Shown here: positions 29,756-30,425 of the stretch, one piece after another | Numbering within the stretch: position 1 is the stretch's first letter | Layout of the letters: the number at the start of each line of letters is the position of its first letter | Source: Lutibacillus sp052034115 | Lineage (GTDB): Bacteria > Actinomycetota > Actinomycetes > Actinomycetales > Dermatophilaceae | DNA length: 30,425 bases | NCBI GenBank assembly: GCA_052034115.1 | Contig: JBPOIZ010000120.1 | Span: 1-30,425 of the forward strand | Reading direction: 5' to 3' | Program-made: the position numbers and the translations under genes | Notes under the pieces: generated by a model | The model's database searches: none | What the model was told of the DNA's origin: nothing | The model's input: only the letters and a program-made list of their open reading frames with translations

Positions 29756-30425
<670 letters not shown>

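Overview
This window is high-GC actinobacterial chromosome (Micrococcales-like; an Intrasporangiaceae-type relative is my guess, not demonstrated). The placement rests on the very strong G/C third-position bias, frequent GTG starts and apparently leaderless genes, an IdeR/DtxR regulator with the full set of metal ligands, the actinobacterial families DUF2530 and DUF3027, a c-di-AMP riboswitch in front of an NlpC/P60 cell-wall hydrolase, and a csp / DUF3027 / DUF2530 / serC / citrate synthase neighbourhood that, from memory, matches M. tuberculosis Rv0871-Rv0889.

Layout. 1-1.06 kb: the tail of a HEPN-like gene and a RlaP/YcgL-type nucleotidyltransferase. 1.06-1.81 kb: a decayed patch with a tyrosine-recombinase relic and a tRNA-Arg(CCT) whose 3' end is partly duplicated, i.e. 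the scar of an integrated element. 1.84-4.31 kb (minus strand): c-di-AMP riboswitch, NlpC/P60 protein, ARB-07466-like cell-wall protein and flavodoxin-like protein, probably one operon. 4.5-6.6 kb: ideR/dtxR divergent from a CPD photolyase, followed by a frameshifted MFS relic. 7.0-10.1 kb: response regulator, histidine kinase, thioredoxin-like lipoprotein and CcdA, an apparent thiol-redox operon. 10.2-10.35 kb: a 12-codon mini-ORF with a strong ribosome binding site and a long structured terminator. 10.35-17 kb: pdxH, an unknown protein, citrate synthase, serC, an MFS exporter with a coupled 28-residue membrane peptide, DUF2530, DUF3027 and a cold-shock protein. 17.1-20.2 kb (minus): HMG-CoA lyase, SRPBCC protein with its ArsR regulator and operator, and a membrane protein. 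20.3-24.2 kb: an MprA-MprB-PepD-like envelope-stress operon. 24.2-24.8 kb: a gene-free patch of repeats and a gene relic. 24.8-28.9 kb: an XRE regulator with a cysteine-rich tail, then a four-gene OpuC-type osmoprotectant ABC transporter. 28.9-30.4 kb (minus): DUF4031-Nudix protein and the 3' end of groEL.

The most unusual signal is not a gene. The pentamer GTATG/CATAC occurs about 45 times, and in about 42 of these it extends to GTATGNCG (CGNCATAC on the other strand), in all reading frames, on both strands and between genes, forcing rare codons (TAT, NCA, ATA). The C-containing counterpart GTACGNCG is nearly absent. This looks like a genome-wide maintained DNA word or a site-specific C-to-T hotspot. 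A second non-coding signal is a 71-bp double-hairpin repeat with 19-bp terminal inverted repeats, present twice in opposite orientation. I found no CRISPR array, complete transposon or prophage.
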